From Cudoniella acicularis (Eukaryota; Ascomycota; Leotiomycetes; Helotiales; Helotiaceae), in the NCBI GenBank assembly GCA_013054445.1, contig JAAMPI010000076.1:1-64000 (forward strand): DNA of 64,000 nt, given 5' to 3'. The notes under the pieces were generated by a model, which was not told the origin of the DNA, searched no databases, and saw nothing but the letters and a program-made list of their open reading frames with translations. Position 1 is the first letter of the stretch. Every line of letters starts with the position of its first letter. The position numbers and the translations under genes are program-made. Positions 53,274 to 64,000 of the stretch are shown here, one piece after another.

Positions 53274-56200
53274 GATTTGGATATATATCGTCGCTCGTGC
53301 TAGATATTCTTAAATATCGTATACCGGAAGTCCGGATATGTCAAACTAAAAAGATATAAGAAAGTTTAAGAATGGAATTCCCCAGTGAGTGAGATGCTGT
53401 TGTCGAAGAGTAGCCGCTGAAACAATGGTAATGGTGGCGGGGTATTCCTTTAGTTGTTTTCCGTCATCCCACCAGCCTGCGTCGATACAATACTGGCACT
53501 ATTCTCAATTTCAAAATTCCCAGCTTTAAAATAGAATCGAACGTTGAACCTTAGGGTTGAAGAGAAGGAAGAGGAATTCAAGGAAGGATAAAGCTTCGCC
53601 TTTATCAACCGATGGTACGTCAACAAGGGCACGAGACAAGCACCAAGGCACTTGACGACAGGGTTAGCAAAGCGTTGTTTATGTTACTTCATGTAGGGAG
53701 TGGAGCATGTGGAAGTTAGTCGGTTACTTATAAATTTCCTTAGCTTGCGACGTTGCCATCCAACACACCTACGATTCAGCGTTGATCTTCAGTTCAGGTT
53801 CTTTTCTTAGATGTATGCCAAGGAACCTGTCTTCAGGTACAGTTTATATTTTACGGGCGGTGATTCGACGTTGCATTATCAGATGCGGAGCCAATGGGTC
53901 GCTTGTCAATCGTCCGTACTGGTGATTGGTTGTGTGGATTAGACCAAGAAGCTTACGACGACAACAAGCAATACAGACGAAAGCGGCGTTTGAGGATTTT
54001 GCTCGCTCTCTATGCACCGGATGGAATTGAGATTTGACCTTGGTTTATTCACCCTCGAGGGAAAGCCACATTGAGATCAATTGTTCTCTTTGGGTGTCTT
54101 ACTACCATATGACACGAATTCACGGCAGAGATTTCTCGCACAGCTTTCCGTATTCCAACAAATTCTCACCATCACTTTCTACAAAAACCCTCGATGCGGC
54201 AACCTCATCGGGCCGCTCTTGCCAGGGGGGAAAGAAACGATGACGAAGCTTCAAAACTCGCAGTCCTGCACGGTTGCACCAACGCAAGCACCAATCGAGA
54301 TTAAAATGTGGTATTCTCCCCGAGCCTCCCCCTTATCATGGTTGTCGTCCCAGTAAGCATCCCCGTCCGAGCGCCACACCCGATATCCTCCCCTGCGATT
54401 GTTCTTGCTGCGTCGCATTTCTGTGCTTAACTACCGGCTCGGACGGCACTTCGGATTTTCATAATTCACAGGGTTTGACAATGTAACTATTCCACACCAT
54501 TTTGCGTCTACCAAGACGGGAAGACTTTATGAGTACCTGTACTGGATAGTCGGAACAGAAATCTTGGTTCAATTTTCTTCGCCCCACACATCACAAGTTT
54601 TGCACTAACTGCATGACTTAAAAAATGGAGACGCCATAACAGTCCACACCAAAAACAGCAAACAACCACGCGACATAACCACGAATCATCTAGCCCTTTT
54701 CTCCATTTTCACTCCTCCGGTCCCCAAAACTGTACTATGATTGGACACTCCAAAACGTTTATCAACTAGACTTCCAGTCTTTGAACTAGCTAGCTTCCGC
54801 CAAGACACGCACCGCGGCGAAACTCAAAAAGCTCCACGGGAATTTGTTCATGGAAAATCATCGGATATCGCTCTCGCTGTTTCAAATTTTGCGTATCGGG
54901 ACGGTAACTTCGTATTTCGTACGGGGTGTTCATCTCTTCTATTTTCATACGAGATTTCCGAGAAGTATATGCCAAGTGGTAGAGGTGATGACTCGTGAGG
55001 TAAGTAAACGAATATGCTTTGGAAATGGTTGAATTATGCTGAAGAAAGTTCTTCCTAAAAATAAGGCCAAATTAAAAATCTATTTCGTTTCATACCTACT
55101 TTTAACTCTTTCTAGGTCTAGAATACTAGGTGATGTCGTGCCGCAGCCCCTTCTATCACAAGGTTAACAGGTTGGCCTTCCTCGCCAAGCAGACTGCCTC
55201 TTCAAGAAACTGAAGAAAGTAGAAAAACAAGTCTATGTTCATCCTTAGATCACACTATTCACCACGGGACAAGAAAATCCAAGAATACGATGTTTTCTTA
55301 GCGTACTCTTTCTTGTTTTCCGCTTGTTCCGAGGTAGAGAATCATGGATAAGACTCCGGTGTGGAGATTGAGGTCTCGGGGCCTTGGCTTCCCCTTTCTT
55401 TGACACATTGATAGGTTTTAGGTTCGAGCCGTTGTCGGGTGAAGCGTCTTGGGATTCTTGGGTTTTGCGAGCGGAAATAGGGGAGGCGGAGGAACGGGGA
55501 AGTTCATGGCTACGTAATGCGGCTTTGATAGTGAAGGGCTGGAATAAGGGCTGCCTGCTAGGATCTATACACGATAATACATCAAGAGTGTTGTCCTGTT
55601 GTTATGTGCCAATGTATGCTTTATTTTTAACTTTGAAAGGGGGAGACTTGAGTCAAGTGAAGCCTTAAGCAGCTTGCACTGATCAGTAATTCAGGTGCTG
55701 TGTGCAACCATCAGACTTCATTCCCTTTTGTGACTAGTTCCCTTGAGAATCTTAGGAAGCATTTCAATGATTCGACCCGATTCTCTACTCTTGCCAAGTA
55801 ATCTTCCAGCCTCTTTATACTAGAGCTTCTTATATTTTTGGGCCAGATTTTAAGAGAACGAGTGCCGCCTGGTTTTTTTTCCCCAACAACGGAAAAGTGT
55901 TTACTGAAGGCTGAAGCCTCGTGTTTTCTTGCCGGATCAACATATCTCTTGACCACAATATTTATTTAAGTTGCCACAAGTTTAGATTCTCTAAAGAGCA
56001 GCATAGTAAGATATTACTGTCTTTAATTTGTCGTCCCTTCCCGCATTTTCTTAATTTCTCCACCCGAGTTTCTAACTTTCTACATACCCTATCTTGCCTT
56101 GCTTCGCTCCCATACATTCTCACGCCTCAGTCTATTTAGTCTTTCAGAAACATTGTCACTTACTTCACTCTCATATGTATCATTCCTAATAGAACTCAAG

Positions 56201-56757
56201 TTCCGTCCACTCTCTCTAAGTCTGGTTTTTGGATTCCATCTAGGTAATTATCATAATGTTTATGCCTCTTCTCCTAGCTATTGTTTTCCAGTTAGCCGTC
56301 ACTTTGTAATGTAACGACCAACCTACTACACTAAGTACCTTCCTTACTTTCTCCCCTTAGCTCTTTACTCTACTCATTTCATTTTAATATCACCAAAGAG
56401 AAGCAGAAGAAAAAAGAACGCGAAGCTGGAGAGATCAACGATTCCTCTATTAATTCCTCATACATGGTCCAAGGGCTCCCTTTCTCTTAGATACCCCGAT
56501 ATATGCTATAATACACAAAAGCATGCACGCATTTCAATGCTCTCTTTCCCCTCATCTGTTGGTACAGTCTCCACCACCGATACCTTGGTAATGTTACACT
56601 CACTCACTGGTGCCATGAGTCCAAACGCCCTTCTCCAGAGCCAACACAATAAATCGTCCCAAATGCACGCTCAAAAATTCGAAGCGTAGGTAAGCACAAA
56701 CACGCAAACACGCAAACACAAAAAACCTCATCTCATCTCGATGAATTGCATGACGCA
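53274..56757. other. 3.5-kb stretch without a supported gene
   Basis: No open frame here has ATG start, splice partners and protein-like composition together. The stretch is not strikingly AT-rich and lacks transposon motifs. Pyrimidine-rich tracts occur near 56030-56420. It may hold long UTRs of the PAP2 and SET9 genes, a non-coding transcript, or a gene with introns too short-exoned to see. Confidence 0.35.
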
Positions 56758-58978
56758 TCACATCGTAATTCTATCCTTCTTGATCCTCCTCCCGCCCCAT
56801 CCACTTTTCTTCTTCTTCATCTCTGGCTCTTCTTCTTTGGGTGTTGAAGCCGCTTCACTAATCTCCCTCGTTCCAGCACGGCTCTCTGTCGCGCTGCGAT
56901 TCCGCTTGCGGACTAGTCGCTCTTCTTCAGGTCTAATAAACCGGTGGACAGTTCTGTGATCTAAAACCCGCTCTTCCGTGTCGTTTCTACCCTCTTTGTC
57001 GGTTTTGGGCCACATATACCCGTATAGTTTACTGTGACGTTCACAGCGAGGGCAAGAGGAGCGTGTGAAATAGGCGTCTTCTTGCACGAAAGGCTCTTCG
57101 CATATCTTGCAGTTGATCCATGCTGATGCTGGTTGTGCTAGTAAGGCTGGGGTTAGGACATAATCGCCTGGGACTCTCTTCGATCTAGTGCGTTCCTTAT
57201 CACCGCTTTCACTTGAGATAGAGTCCCTTCTCTTCTTTTTCTTGCTGGGCTTGTTCTCTGTTGTGGAGCCTGGCTCGTCAAGTTTTCTCTTCTTCAACTT
57301 TTGAGTGGAGGTCGCCGTGGAATTTCCAAAATCGCCGTCCTGGAACAACACACTGTCCAATTCAGATAAAACCGAGCCGTCATCTGGTTCTACCGCTGGA
57401 TGTTGTAGTGTTGTTGACTTTCCAACAAGTATCGTTTCGCCAGCCTTGGCCTGCTCCAAGGGAGCTGGTTGCTTACGTCCTCTGGGCTTCCTCGCCTTAG
57501 GTATAGCATTAGTCACAATTCTCGACTCCACCACAATCGTATCTTCATCCACAGATGTGGCATCTGTTGATGTCTGGCCATCGTTTGAAGTCGTTGACAT
57601 GCTGCCTCGCCGAGAACCAAAAGCAGAGTCAGTCGGAGATGGCTGGTTACTGGCTGGTTCGGAAAAACTCAAATTAGATTCCTCCGTCTTGATTTTGGTT
57701 GCAGTTCTGGCCCTCTTGGAAGTTGGGGACGGTACCGGCAACTCAGCTGTTCGTTTGCGCTTGGATGTAGGTCGGGTCGGCTCAGCTGATGGCGACTTCT
57801 TGGAAGGCGATGCCTCATTTTTCAGCTCGGTCTCCCTCTTACGCTTGAGGTTAGAAACTGCTGGCTCAAAGGAGGGTGATTTCCCCAATGGTGATTCCAC
57901 ATTCTTAAACCGGGAAAGTGATCTTGGCGTTCTCTTCGGCACGTGAGGGCGAATGTTGATATCTGGTGTCATAGACTGATTCCGGGAAGAGGTTTCAGCG
58001 GAATCAAGCCGCCTCCTTTGGCGGAAAGAGTATGAAGGCCCATTTCCGGATGACTCATCTTCGATGGAGAGCTTTGGGACACTTTCACTGTCACCATCTT
58101 CCCCCTGAGACCAGCCATTTTGGCATTTGTCCTCGCAAGTTTTACACAAACATTCGCAATTGTCCTCTCCAAAGTAATTCTCCCCTACATGAAAAGTTAG
58201 CAAACACTATAGTCATCTTCGAAGTGCAACTTACCATAGCTGACAGTAATTTCGTCCCCAATTTCAATATCCCGTACAGCAATAATTTCCATTCCAGCAT
58301 TTCCAGCGGTCATTAGTTTAGCATTTGCTCCACAGTCATGATTTGCGAATCGAGCTGGTCCAAGAAACAATGATGCTGCTCGGTTTCGGCTCGATACCAC
58401 GATACTGAAATCCCGACGGCTTAACTTGATGTGATCTTCCTCTTCTGGAGTCATAATGACCTGTATCCCACACAAGTACTTGACCACCTCTCCCTTCTTA
58501 ATATACCTTCTTGCCGTGACCGCGGCCTCATGCGTATCGATCGTATATCTGTTGGTTGTCGCGACCTCGAAAGGGCAGTCTGGCAAGTAAATGTTTATGT
58601 ACTTCTTCAAATGCTTTCTGAAATCCTCCTTCTCTTTCTCCGTCTTGAGGTTCTCCAAGAACTTCTTCAATCCAGGTAGCGCAAGTAGTTGAGTTTCTGC
58701 TTTTGAGGGGTCCTTCTCGACTATTACAGACATCTGGAGAATGTTGGTGACATCTTCCTCTCGAATACCACGGGAAGAGTGGTATGCGCTCTTGTTTTTG
58801 CGAATGGCCGTCCAGAAGTAGACCTGTATTCGAATATCAGAGTCGGTCCTCTTCAATGCGCCACGGTAAATAGGGGACTTACATGATCAACAAGCGCATC
58901 TGTCAAGATATCGTCGTAGGAGGTCAACTGACTGAGCGTAAGGCGCTCCTTCTTTGCAGCAGCGTTTTGTGGAGGCAT
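56758..58978 (-). CDS. set9: Histone H4-K20 methyltransferase Set9 (Suv4-20 type), 3 exons, 703 aa
   Basis: Exons are 58883-58978, 58235-58823 and 56758-58184: 2112 nt, in frame. The ATG at 58978 gives [15 protein letters not shown], and the frame open upstream is not needed. The SET domain spans about residues 105-235: [13 protein letters not shown], the cofactor-binding [12 protein letters not shown], and G-D-E-I-T-V-S-Y-G followed, across the second intron, by the post-SET Cys cluster C-E-C-L-C-K-T-C. A long Ser/Lys-rich disordered region follows. A further C-x2-C...C-P-R-C pair near residue 600 is typical of fungal Set9. The enzyme methylates Lys20 of histone H4 and links to DNA-damage checkpoint control. 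Confidence 0.95.
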
Positions 58979-59626
58979 GGCGACTATGATGATATCCTTT
59001 CCAATTTCATGCGAGAGAAAAACCCGTGTGTTGTGCTGAAAAGCGGTGTCGTAAAGGGTGTTGAGTAATGTACTTTGCGGTTTAAAGGAACGACTAGAAG
59101 CGATGCCGGCCAATGAGTGAATGCGATTTCGCAAAGGTTTTGGAGTCCAAATGAAGCGACTCTTCTAGCGCAAAGAAAGTCAATGTTGGCTTTGCTGCTG
59201 CCCTCAAATTTGTCGATATCTATCCTTCTAAAGGGGAGGCGCAGCCTATCCCTCCGGGGCTCTCTCAGCTCAGCACTTGTTCCGTACTTAGAATTTTTGC
59301 CAGGGGTTGATGTGAGGTGTGAGAGGCATCAGCTAGATGTGGTGTGGTACAAAAGAAGACCGAGTTTTTGAAAAGGAGAATCTTGAGTTGCCAACATGTC
59401 AGATCCAGTCAAGGTCTAACAGCCATCAGCAAGCCCAAGTCAATATTGTCGCAATCGACAGACAGCGGCATGGGCCTCCTGTGGTGTTGGCGCATTAATT
59501 GAGAAGGCGGGTCAAAATGGCACGTGCAGCCGAGCTAGACTAGAACGAGACGGCTACAGATAAATCGCGAAATCGAAAGTTGAGTTGTGAACGACCAGAA
59601 TCTTGAAGTCCTATTATACAGCCGCG
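58979..59626. promoter_or_regulatory. Divergent upstream region of set9 and the uL14m gene
   Basis: About 650 bp between two divergent start codons, with no gene seen. An open frame continues upstream of the Set9 ATG but has no other ATG in a good context. Confidence 0.35.
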
Positions 59627-60206
59627 ATGATACAATTAAAGGTATACTGCCCTATTGTTGCTATAGTCTATTCTAGATCTAACGTGCAAACCGCAGAGCA
59701 TGCTTAATTGCATCGACAACTCTGGCGCCGCCATTGTTGAATGCGCCAAAGTAATGAAAATGAAACGAGCCGCAAAGATTGGTCCGTCCAATTTTCCTCT
59801 CTTTCTTTGCTTCGCTGCTTTCGATGAGTACTTACTCAACACACAGGCGATCGTATAATAGTGGTGGTGCAGAAGCAAAGGAATTTCGGTCCGGAGTCAG
59901 GTCCTGGTGCAAGTGTCTCTACATCCGCCGCCAACAAGGTCCGAAGAGGAGATATCAGACATGCCGTTGTGGTCAGAACGAAGAAGAAGCTTCAGAGACC
60001 CGATGGAAGTGTTGTGAAGTTCGACGACAATGCGTGTGTGTTGATCAACAAGGCTGGGGAGCCAATTGGCACGAGATTAAATGGTAGGTTTTGGTTGTAT
60101 AAGGGTCAGGAGTATCGCGCTAATCAGAATTATAGGTGTGGTCGGAACCGAATTGAGGAAGATGAAGTGGTCCAAGATCCTTTCCTTGGCTCCGATGCAT
60201 TTGTAG
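59627..60206 (+). CDS. mrpl38: Mitochondrial large-subunit ribosomal protein uL14m, 4 exons, 135 aa
   Basis: Exons are 59627-59641 (five codons), 59697-59781, 59847-60083 and 60136-60206: 408 nt, in frame. The spliced start M-I-Q-L-K | [12 protein letters not shown] is the classical opening of L14. It continues V-V-V-Q-K-Q-R, then [16 protein letters not shown], then [16 protein letters not shown], and ends [16 protein letters not shown]. The bacterial-type sequence identifies the mitochondrial rather than the cytosolic uL14. It lies at the subunit interface of the mitoribosome. The second intron has the less common donor GTCCGT, and the 15-nt first exon is easily missed by automated annotation. 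Confidence 0.95.
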
Positions 60207-60419
60207 GATATTTGTACACAAGTCATGAATGCTGTAGCATAGGGAAAAGGCGTTTCGAGAAGAAAGTCATTTGGAGTCATTTGGAAAATCTAAAAACTCT
60301 TCCCACCATTCCAGGCTTTTGGAAATAGCCAACCGTATACGCCATTGTCCTTATGCAGATGCAAGACGCCGTGAACCAGTCCATAAAGATGCCCATCCCC
60401 TAAAGCCGCACCCAGGGTA

Positions 60420-61102
60420 TCATGAGAAGATGTGACCACACCCACAACAAACATAGAAGAGTTTCTAGTTACACTATTAGTCGAGATTTAGACTCTTGAT
60501 GGAATTTATACCCACCATACCTGTCTCGGCAGATCTCTGCTGAGACTGGAAGAAGACTGCATCCTCGGTTTTGCACTTTGGGCAAGTCTTGTTCGACCTT
60601 GGAAGCTAAAACGTGCAAAATTAGACATCAGCAAGAGTGTTACTATGAAAGGTTTTTCAAAACAGGTTGCTTGATCTCCTTCACATCCGCAACAATCTTC
60701 TTTTCTCGGTGCGATTCATCCACTGCGCCACCTCGTACCAGTTCAATTCTGCCTTCACACATAATGACAGAACCACACAATAAACAGAGAGGTAAACCAA
60801 CAGTTGGGTCCGATCCAACATCTTGCGTAACGCCAGCAGTTTCACCGACGGCGTTGTTGAGGATGTTGCGGAAGACACAGGCCGAGGTTGCTTCTTCGGA
60901 ATATTGGCAGGTCCGGCAAGCAAAGTTGAGGCGGTGGGTGTCGGGATCCTCCTTTGGATACAACATGTTCGAACTGTAATACATTAGCACTTGAAGTTGC
61001 GCGCAAGACTTAGGAGACTCACCATTCGCTGCAGAATCTGAAAGTGATCTGCTCCATATTTTTCTTGGACTCTTCGCCGGAACTGGATGCTGGGGAAGCC
61101 AT
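60420..61102 (-). CDS. rpb9: RNA polymerase II subunit RPB9, 4 exons, 128 aa
   Basis: Exons are 61023-61102, 60802-60973, 60516-60605 and 60420-60464: 387 nt, in frame. The first zinc ribbon reads F-C-S-E-C then C-R-T-C, and the second T-C-P-K-C then [11 protein letters not shown]. The 196-bp second intron (GTTGGT...TTTAG) joins G-S-D-P-T to L-P-R-S-N-K-T-C, the conserved inter-ribbon linker. The donor GTGGGT before the last exon was chosen over an earlier GTATGG because only it gives E-T-G-M-K-L-F-Y. Rpb9 supports transcription fidelity and start-site choice. The gene is tail-to-tail with uL14m and head-to-head with ess1. Confidence 0.95.
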
Positions 61103-61596
61103 GACGATTTGGGCGATGGAAAATGCCTCCGAGTCGTTAAGAGGGCGGTGGATTGGATATTTGATTGCAAATGAGTATCAGCGTTGTTTGCGGAAGCGTT
61201 TGCGAATAACGCGTTCGTGATTGTGATCTGGTGGTGGGCTTGAATACTTTCGATGAAGGAATTATTCGATTATCAGAAGCGTTCACTGGGGGCGAGTTTG
61301 GGGCTAGGAGCCTTGGACAAAGGCGGGATGGACGGCTGCGCTTGCCCCTGGAATTCCATTCCTGCTAGGGCGCTAAACTTTAAATTCTCTAGCCCAATCA
61401 CGTGCTCAGTACCCCGCCATGGGAGGTGATCACCTGGACCACCAGTAGACCTTCCATAAGCTTCAGGACCCCCATCGCCCCTTGCAGCACACCTCAACAA
61501 GCACAAAAAGCCTCCGTTTCTCTGTGCAACCTTCGAGCAAACATCCTCTTCATTCTCTCTACCAAGACATTCTCAAGCCCAAAAGGTTCCACAAAA
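61103..61596. promoter_or_regulatory. Divergent promoter region of rpb9 and ess1
   Basis: 494 bp between head-to-head genes that both act on RNA polymerase II transcription. It contains CACGTG near 61400. No gene was seen. Confidence 0.4.
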
Positions 61597-62362
61597 ATGG
61601 TAAGTCAAGCGCTCGATTGTCGCCCATTTTTCTTTGTTTACATCCCCTTTTCTTCGCCTAGCAACAGCGGGAGCTTGCTAACGATAGTACAAGACTGACG
61701 CAGGATTGCCGCCCGGATGGGAGGTCCGCCACTCGAATTCGAAGAATCTACCATACTATTTCAACCAGTCCCAGCAGATGTCCAGATGGGAGCCTCCGCC
61801 AGGAACAGACACCGAAAAGCTCAAGACCTATATGGCTGAGAACCACAGTGCGCCTGAGATCAGACCCGAGGCTGGTGGACCCAATGGAAACGCTGCGAAT
61901 AATGGCAAGATCCGCGCAAGTCACCTCTTGGTGAAGCATAGGGATAGCAGACGCCCTAGTAGCTGGCGTGAAGTACGTTATTTACTATATTGAAGCTTCA
62001 TTTTTGCGATTGGAAGTAGAACCGGGCTAACGGAGATACAGTCGGAGATCAAGCGCACGAAAGAAGAGGCTATGAGTATCATTCTTGGCCACGAAGCTCG
62101 CATTCGAAATGGACAATCATCTCTTGGCCAACTCGCTGTTAGTGAGTCGGATTGTAGTAGCGCGAGAAAAATGGGTGATTTGGGGTTCTTTGGCAGAGGC
62201 GACATGCAAAAGGAGTTCGAAGAGGCAGCTTTCCAATTAAAGCCTGGAGAGGTCAGCCATGTCGTCGAGACTGCCTCGGGTCTGCATTTGATTGAGAGGT
62301 AAGATTTGTGGACTATATCTCACTTGGTCACTGAAAACTAACCAATTCTTAGATTAGAATAA
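61597..62362 (+). CDS. ess1: Peptidyl-prolyl isomerase Ess1/Pin1 (parvulin), 4 exons, 182 aa
   Basis: Exons are 61597-61599 (the ATG alone), 61694-61972, 62042-62298 and 62353-62362: 549 nt, in frame. The acceptor GTACAAG at 61693 is required to give M | T-D-A-G-L-P-P-G-W-E-V-R. The WW domain (residues about 5-36) has both Trp residues and Y-Y-F. The linker is Asn/Gly-rich. The rotamase domain starts I-R-A-S-H-L-L-V-K-H, carries the basic phosphate-binding loop (R-D-S-R-R-P-S-S-W-R) and G-D-L-G-F-F-G-R-G-D-M, and ends G-L-H-L-I-E-R-L-E. Ess1/Pin1 isomerises phospho-Ser/Thr-Pro bonds, notably in the polymerase II C-terminal repeat. It is complete. Confidence 0.95.
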
Positions 62363-62526
62363 ACGATCTTTACGACTGGACATAAGAACATGGTTACAAC
62401 ACCAAAGTGTTTGATATGGGATGGTATATACCGGCATATGCTTTGGCTTATCTGCGCAAAAAGCTTTACGGTAAACAATTGATGAGATGATATCAATACA
62501 GCGGTCTTTCTCTACATATCTATAGG

Positions 62527-64000
62527 TCACAAACCCACCAGAGAATCAATGGCCTTTACTATGGGTGGCACTGATGTCAGTGCTAATGTGATGATTCCGA
62601 ATAAACTCATACTTAGGCTCGACAAAGCTGCAGCTCTCGGATCCGTTACCAGTAAAAGTGCGGTTGCGATTGCGGAGGAATTTCCCCCTAGCGTGACGCC
62701 CCTTGTCACGTAGTCATCTAGTTTGACACGTCAGCTGCAAGGTACCAAGCAATCAGTGCATTGATCAACCGATCACTTGATGTCGTGATCACCAATGTTG
62801 TCCAAAGACAACCTTTTCACGATGTGATGCGAGTGACTCTCCAAGATTGGGTTTGTGTCACTTCACAATCCGTCCAATCTGAAAAGCAAGATTATCCGAC
62901 TGACCTTCAGGAATTCTCAACCACTCTAGGATTCGCTGTCCAACCAGTACCCCCATGATACCACTCATGATAGCCAGCGCGGCATTCGTGTTGACATCCC
63001 CGCCCAGATTCTTTGTCGCAGGCGTAGCCAAGGCAAGCGTCAGACTTCTTCCCGCAAAAGCAAGGCTTCGTGTTGACGATATGCCAATAGCGTAACACAG
63101 AACTGGATATCCAAAAAGCGAGCCTATGGAAATTGCAACATTTGGGATAACAATGGCGAAGAAATGGCGTCTCAACTCTTGCCGGTATGAAAACATAGGT
63201 AGTGCTAGGGCGACGATACTAGCATCCAAGACGCTCCCAAATACATCTCCTGCTCCTGGAATTGAGAGGTTCTTTCTCCCATGCCAGAGATCGAGGTAAT
63301 CTGTTCCGGTTTTGTAACTGCCTAGAACTTGGTCGAGGCTCTCTCCTCGCATAAGGCTAAGTATCCAGATCCCGAGGACGGTAATGGCTGAGGATACGAG
63401 GACAGGATGCAGGAATTGTCTCCATTTTGGGGGAAGGGCGAGTGCGGTGAAGTAAGCAAGTACGTTGAAGGTTAGTTGGGCGGGCATGGCGTAGCCAGTT
63501 GCATAATAGATTGGAAGACCAACAAAAAGGAAGAGGATTAGGTAAGTGAGGCGATCAAAGTTGCGGTTGATGAAAGCGGCCCAGCGTTGAGGGCGTGTTA
63601 GGGGTAGAGGCGTTTGTTGGGGTGGGCTTGGGGGCCTGCTGTCTTGGACTGAGAAGTCGGTCTCGGGTGGTCCTCCTGTACCTCTGATTCGAGAGGGATC
63701 TTGTGTTCTTCGGGGTGCAATTAGGTCGTTGGCTATGTCTTCTCGAATGCCTGGTGTGGATGTTCCGCTCGTAAGGCTAGGAGTGGTCATTCCACTCGGG
63801 AGAGTCACTTGAAAGTCTTGTCTGCTAGAGCTGACTTGAGACAGAGGGATGGCATCGTCTTCTCTACCCATTTCTTCGGCACGTTCAGTCATTGCCCGCT
63901 TAGATGAGCCTGTGATAAGCTGTAATACCCTAACGAGCCATGCTGTGATAGCTACTACGACGAAGAAACCGATGACTGGACATATGTCAGGGGGTAGTAG
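62527..64000 (-). CDS. LrgB-family membrane protein (glycolate/glycerate translocator-like), 5' end outside window
   Basis: Visible exons are 62905-64000 (open to the window edge) and 62527-62717, joined by an intron GTCAGT...ACTAG. The part entering at the right edge is a membrane segment (C-P-V-I-G-F-F-V-V-V-A-I-T). A Ser/Pro-rich hydrophilic loop follows. Next are several membrane helices and the LrgB signature L-A-L-A-T-P-A-T-K-N-L-G-G-D-V-N-T-N-A-A-L-A, then G-V-L-V-G-Q. The last exon adds D-D-Y-V-T-R-G-V-T-L-G-G-N-S-S-A-I-A-T-A. Bacterial LrgB works with LrgA, and the plant homologue PLGG1 fuses both and moves glycolate and glycerate. The fungal proteins are similar fusions of unknown substrate, so the missing N-terminus is probably LrgA-like. 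Start not visible. Confidence 0.9.

Noticed and set aside
55421..55440. B-box-like ggttcgagcc suggesting a tRNA
   Set aside because: No A box or cloverleaf upstream.

Overview
The window is nuclear DNA of a filamentous ascomycete (Pezizomycotina). Genes carry many short introns (about 45-200 bp) with GT...AG borders and CTAAC/CTGAC-like branch sites. The products are fungal: StuA, Set9, Ctk1, a UstYa/DUF3328 family and alcohol acetyltransferase. Several stretches look RIP-damaged, being AT-rich with TGG->TAG/TGA and CAA/CAG->TAA/TAG stops in otherwise open transposon frames. I could not fix genus or class.

Left part (about 0.6-8 kb): a small, apparently undescribed biosynthetic locus. Two UstYa/DUF3328 oxidase-like genes (583-1608, minus; 5316-6545, plus) flank a cryptic seven-exon gene (3181-3822, minus). 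This gene is invisible to ORF calling because its exons are 21-78 nt. Once spliced it encodes a 96-residue secreted precursor: a signal peptide, then three identical 16-residue repeats (RSENNLDALFQNYYKA) separated by acidic linkers that end in dibasic Kex2-type sites. This is the architecture of fungal RiPP (dikaritin/ustiloxin-like) precursors. A GNAT acetyltransferase (7146-7950) lies next to it.

Middle-left part (8-28 kb): an accessory, repeat-rich compartment. It holds a RIP-mutated element with ambiguous bases (about 8.4-9.8 kb), an orphan 739-residue gene (10214-12433), a Cys-rich gene with an internal 204-bp tandem duplication cut by TGG->TAG, a decayed pogo/Fot1-type transposase (14346-16121), about 5 kb of very AT-rich sequence (17.15-22.47 kb), an LTR-like element, a LINE remnant, and a row of broken host-type genes: a 3-hydroxyisobutyrate-dehydrogenase-like fragment, an EF1B-gamma/GST-like fragment, a fungal transcription factor and a J-domain gene.

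Right part (28-64 kb): a conserved core of housekeeping genes. In order: VPS54, MCM5, CTK1, an alcohol acetyltransferase-like gene, a MarR-GNAT fusion, SRP72 (with an apparent one-base frameshift), stuA (with a GC-AG intron), a BTB/POZ gene, a PAP2/Aur1-like membrane gene, SET9, mitochondrial ribosomal protein uL14m, RPB9, ESS1/PIN1 and a LrgB-family membrane protein running off the right edge. All exon maps were derived by eye. Almost every one closes exactly in frame with a length divisible by three, which is the main internal check.
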